Source of the DNA: Teichococcus rhizosphaerae
GTDB taxonomy: Bacteria; Pseudomonadota; Alphaproteobacteria; Acetobacterales; Acetobacteraceae
DNA: 64,000 nucleotides
Assembly (NCBI RefSeq): GCF_002631185.1
Contig: NZ_PDNU01000010.1
Span: forward strand, 124,001-188,000
Reading direction: 5' to 3'
Part shown: positions 63,683-64,000 of the stretch, in pieces
Numbering within the stretch: the first letter of the stretch is position 1
Layout of the letters: each line of letters starts with the position of its first letter
The notes under the pieces: model-generated
The model's database searches: none
What the model was told of the DNA's origin: nothing
Seen by the model: only the letters and a program-made list of their open reading frames with translations
Translations under genes and position numbers: made by a program

Positions 63683-64000
63683 ATGCCCCAGCCGAAGCCT
63701 CCTTCTGCCCGCCCGCGTCCGTGGCCGGCCCTGCCGCTGCCGCTGCTCCTGCTGCTTCCCCTTCTCGCCGCCTGCAAGGACGAGGTGCAGGCCGCGCGCC
63801 CCGCCGCGCCGCCGCCCGTCTCGGTCATCCGCCTCCAGCCGGAAAGCGTGCCGATCCGCACCACCCTGCCCGGCCGCACCGCCGCCTACCAGGTGGCCGA
63901 GATCCGCCCGCAGGTGAGCGGGTTGCTGCAGGAGAAGCTGTTCCGCGAGGGCATGGCGGTGGAGGCCGGGCAGCCCCTCTACCAGATCGATCCCGCCCCC
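63683..64000 (+). CDS. RND efflux periplasmic adaptor lipoprotein, 5' part
   Basis: The frame starts at ATG 63683 and is open to the window end (106 residues seen). It has a lipoprotein signal (LLLLLPLLAAC, Cys31), then the adaptor start: VSVIRLQPESVPIRTTLPGR, AEIRPQVSGLLQEKLFREGMAVEAGQPLYQIDP, the biotinyl-lipoyl-like hairpin edge of the AcrA/MexA family. It links an inner-membrane RND pump to an outer-membrane channel. The rest of the pump operon should follow beyond the window. Confidence 0.92.
   Translation, partial: MPQPKPPSARPRPWPALPLPLLLLLPLLAACKDEVQAARPAAPPPVSVIRLQPESVPIRTTLPGRTAAYQVAEIRPQVSGLLQEKLFREGMAVEAGQPLYQIDPAP

Overview
The window is gene-dense, very GC-rich DNA with heavy third-position GC bias. 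It looks like chromosome of an aerobic alphaproteobacterium, most likely an Acetobacteraceae/Roseomonas-type environmental organism. That placement is inferred from many solute-binding proteins, a TctABC system, PQQ genes and FCD-type GntR regulators; no rRNA or tRNA was found to confirm it. I saw no insertion sequence, phage or CRISPR array.

Layout. 1-1.3 kb: the end of an exopolysaccharide locus (outer-membrane beta-barrel, Wza-like lipoprotein), closed by a strong hairpin. 1.5-5.4 kb: a periplasmic molybdenum hydroxylase (2Fe-2S subunit, Mo subunit, cytochrome c) divergent from a TetR regulator, with paired palindromes between them. 5.5-12.8 kb: a six-gene catabolic operon (ThDP enzyme, zinc dehydrogenase, SDR, TctC-TctB-TctA) divergent from a GntR regulator. 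13-18.4 kb: a zinc alcohol dehydrogenase, a Leu/Ile/Val-type binding protein, an acyl-CoA dehydrogenase and a TTC38-like protein. 18.4-23.9 kb: a bifunctional PBP, a pseudoazurin-like cupredoxin and a BtuFCD-type importer behind a cobalamin riboswitch. 24.1-29.7 kb: a CBS-BON protein with an FNR/FixK-like box, a P-type ATPase and an SLC13 transporter.

29.9-33.5 kb holds the most unusual unit: three translationally coupled genes for a soluble SdhA/NadB-type flavoprotein, a NuoF-like NADH/FMN subunit and a protein with one 2Fe-2S and two 4Fe-4S clusters. 33.5-36.3 kb: a TRIC/YicG channel under a tandem glycine riboswitch, then PQQ genes in a split arrangement (pqqA and pqqE on the minus strand, pqqD on the plus strand and overlapping the pqqE 3' end). 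36.6-44.4 kb: a PAS hybrid histidine kinase, a small secreted protein, a PAS-GGDEF-EAL protein and a DUF5648-repeat protein.

44.5-62.8 kb is a large amide/amine catabolic region: two paralogous family-5 binding proteins, an amidase, a penicillin-acylase-type hydrolase, a polyamine-type ABC importer with its own GntR regulator, both subunits of an N,N-dimethylformamidase-like enzyme, a fused 2-oxoacid dehydrogenase E1 and a class III aminotransferase. Copies of a TGATATATCA-like palindrome sit at three of its promoters, which suggests one regulon. 62.9-64 kb: a TetR regulator divergent from the start of an RND efflux adaptor, with three palindromes between them.

Short direct tandem repeats of 12-19 bp recur at several gene boundaries and inside two genes. 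Start sites were chosen by reading ribosome-binding sites, overlaps and family alignments from memory. No database search was run.
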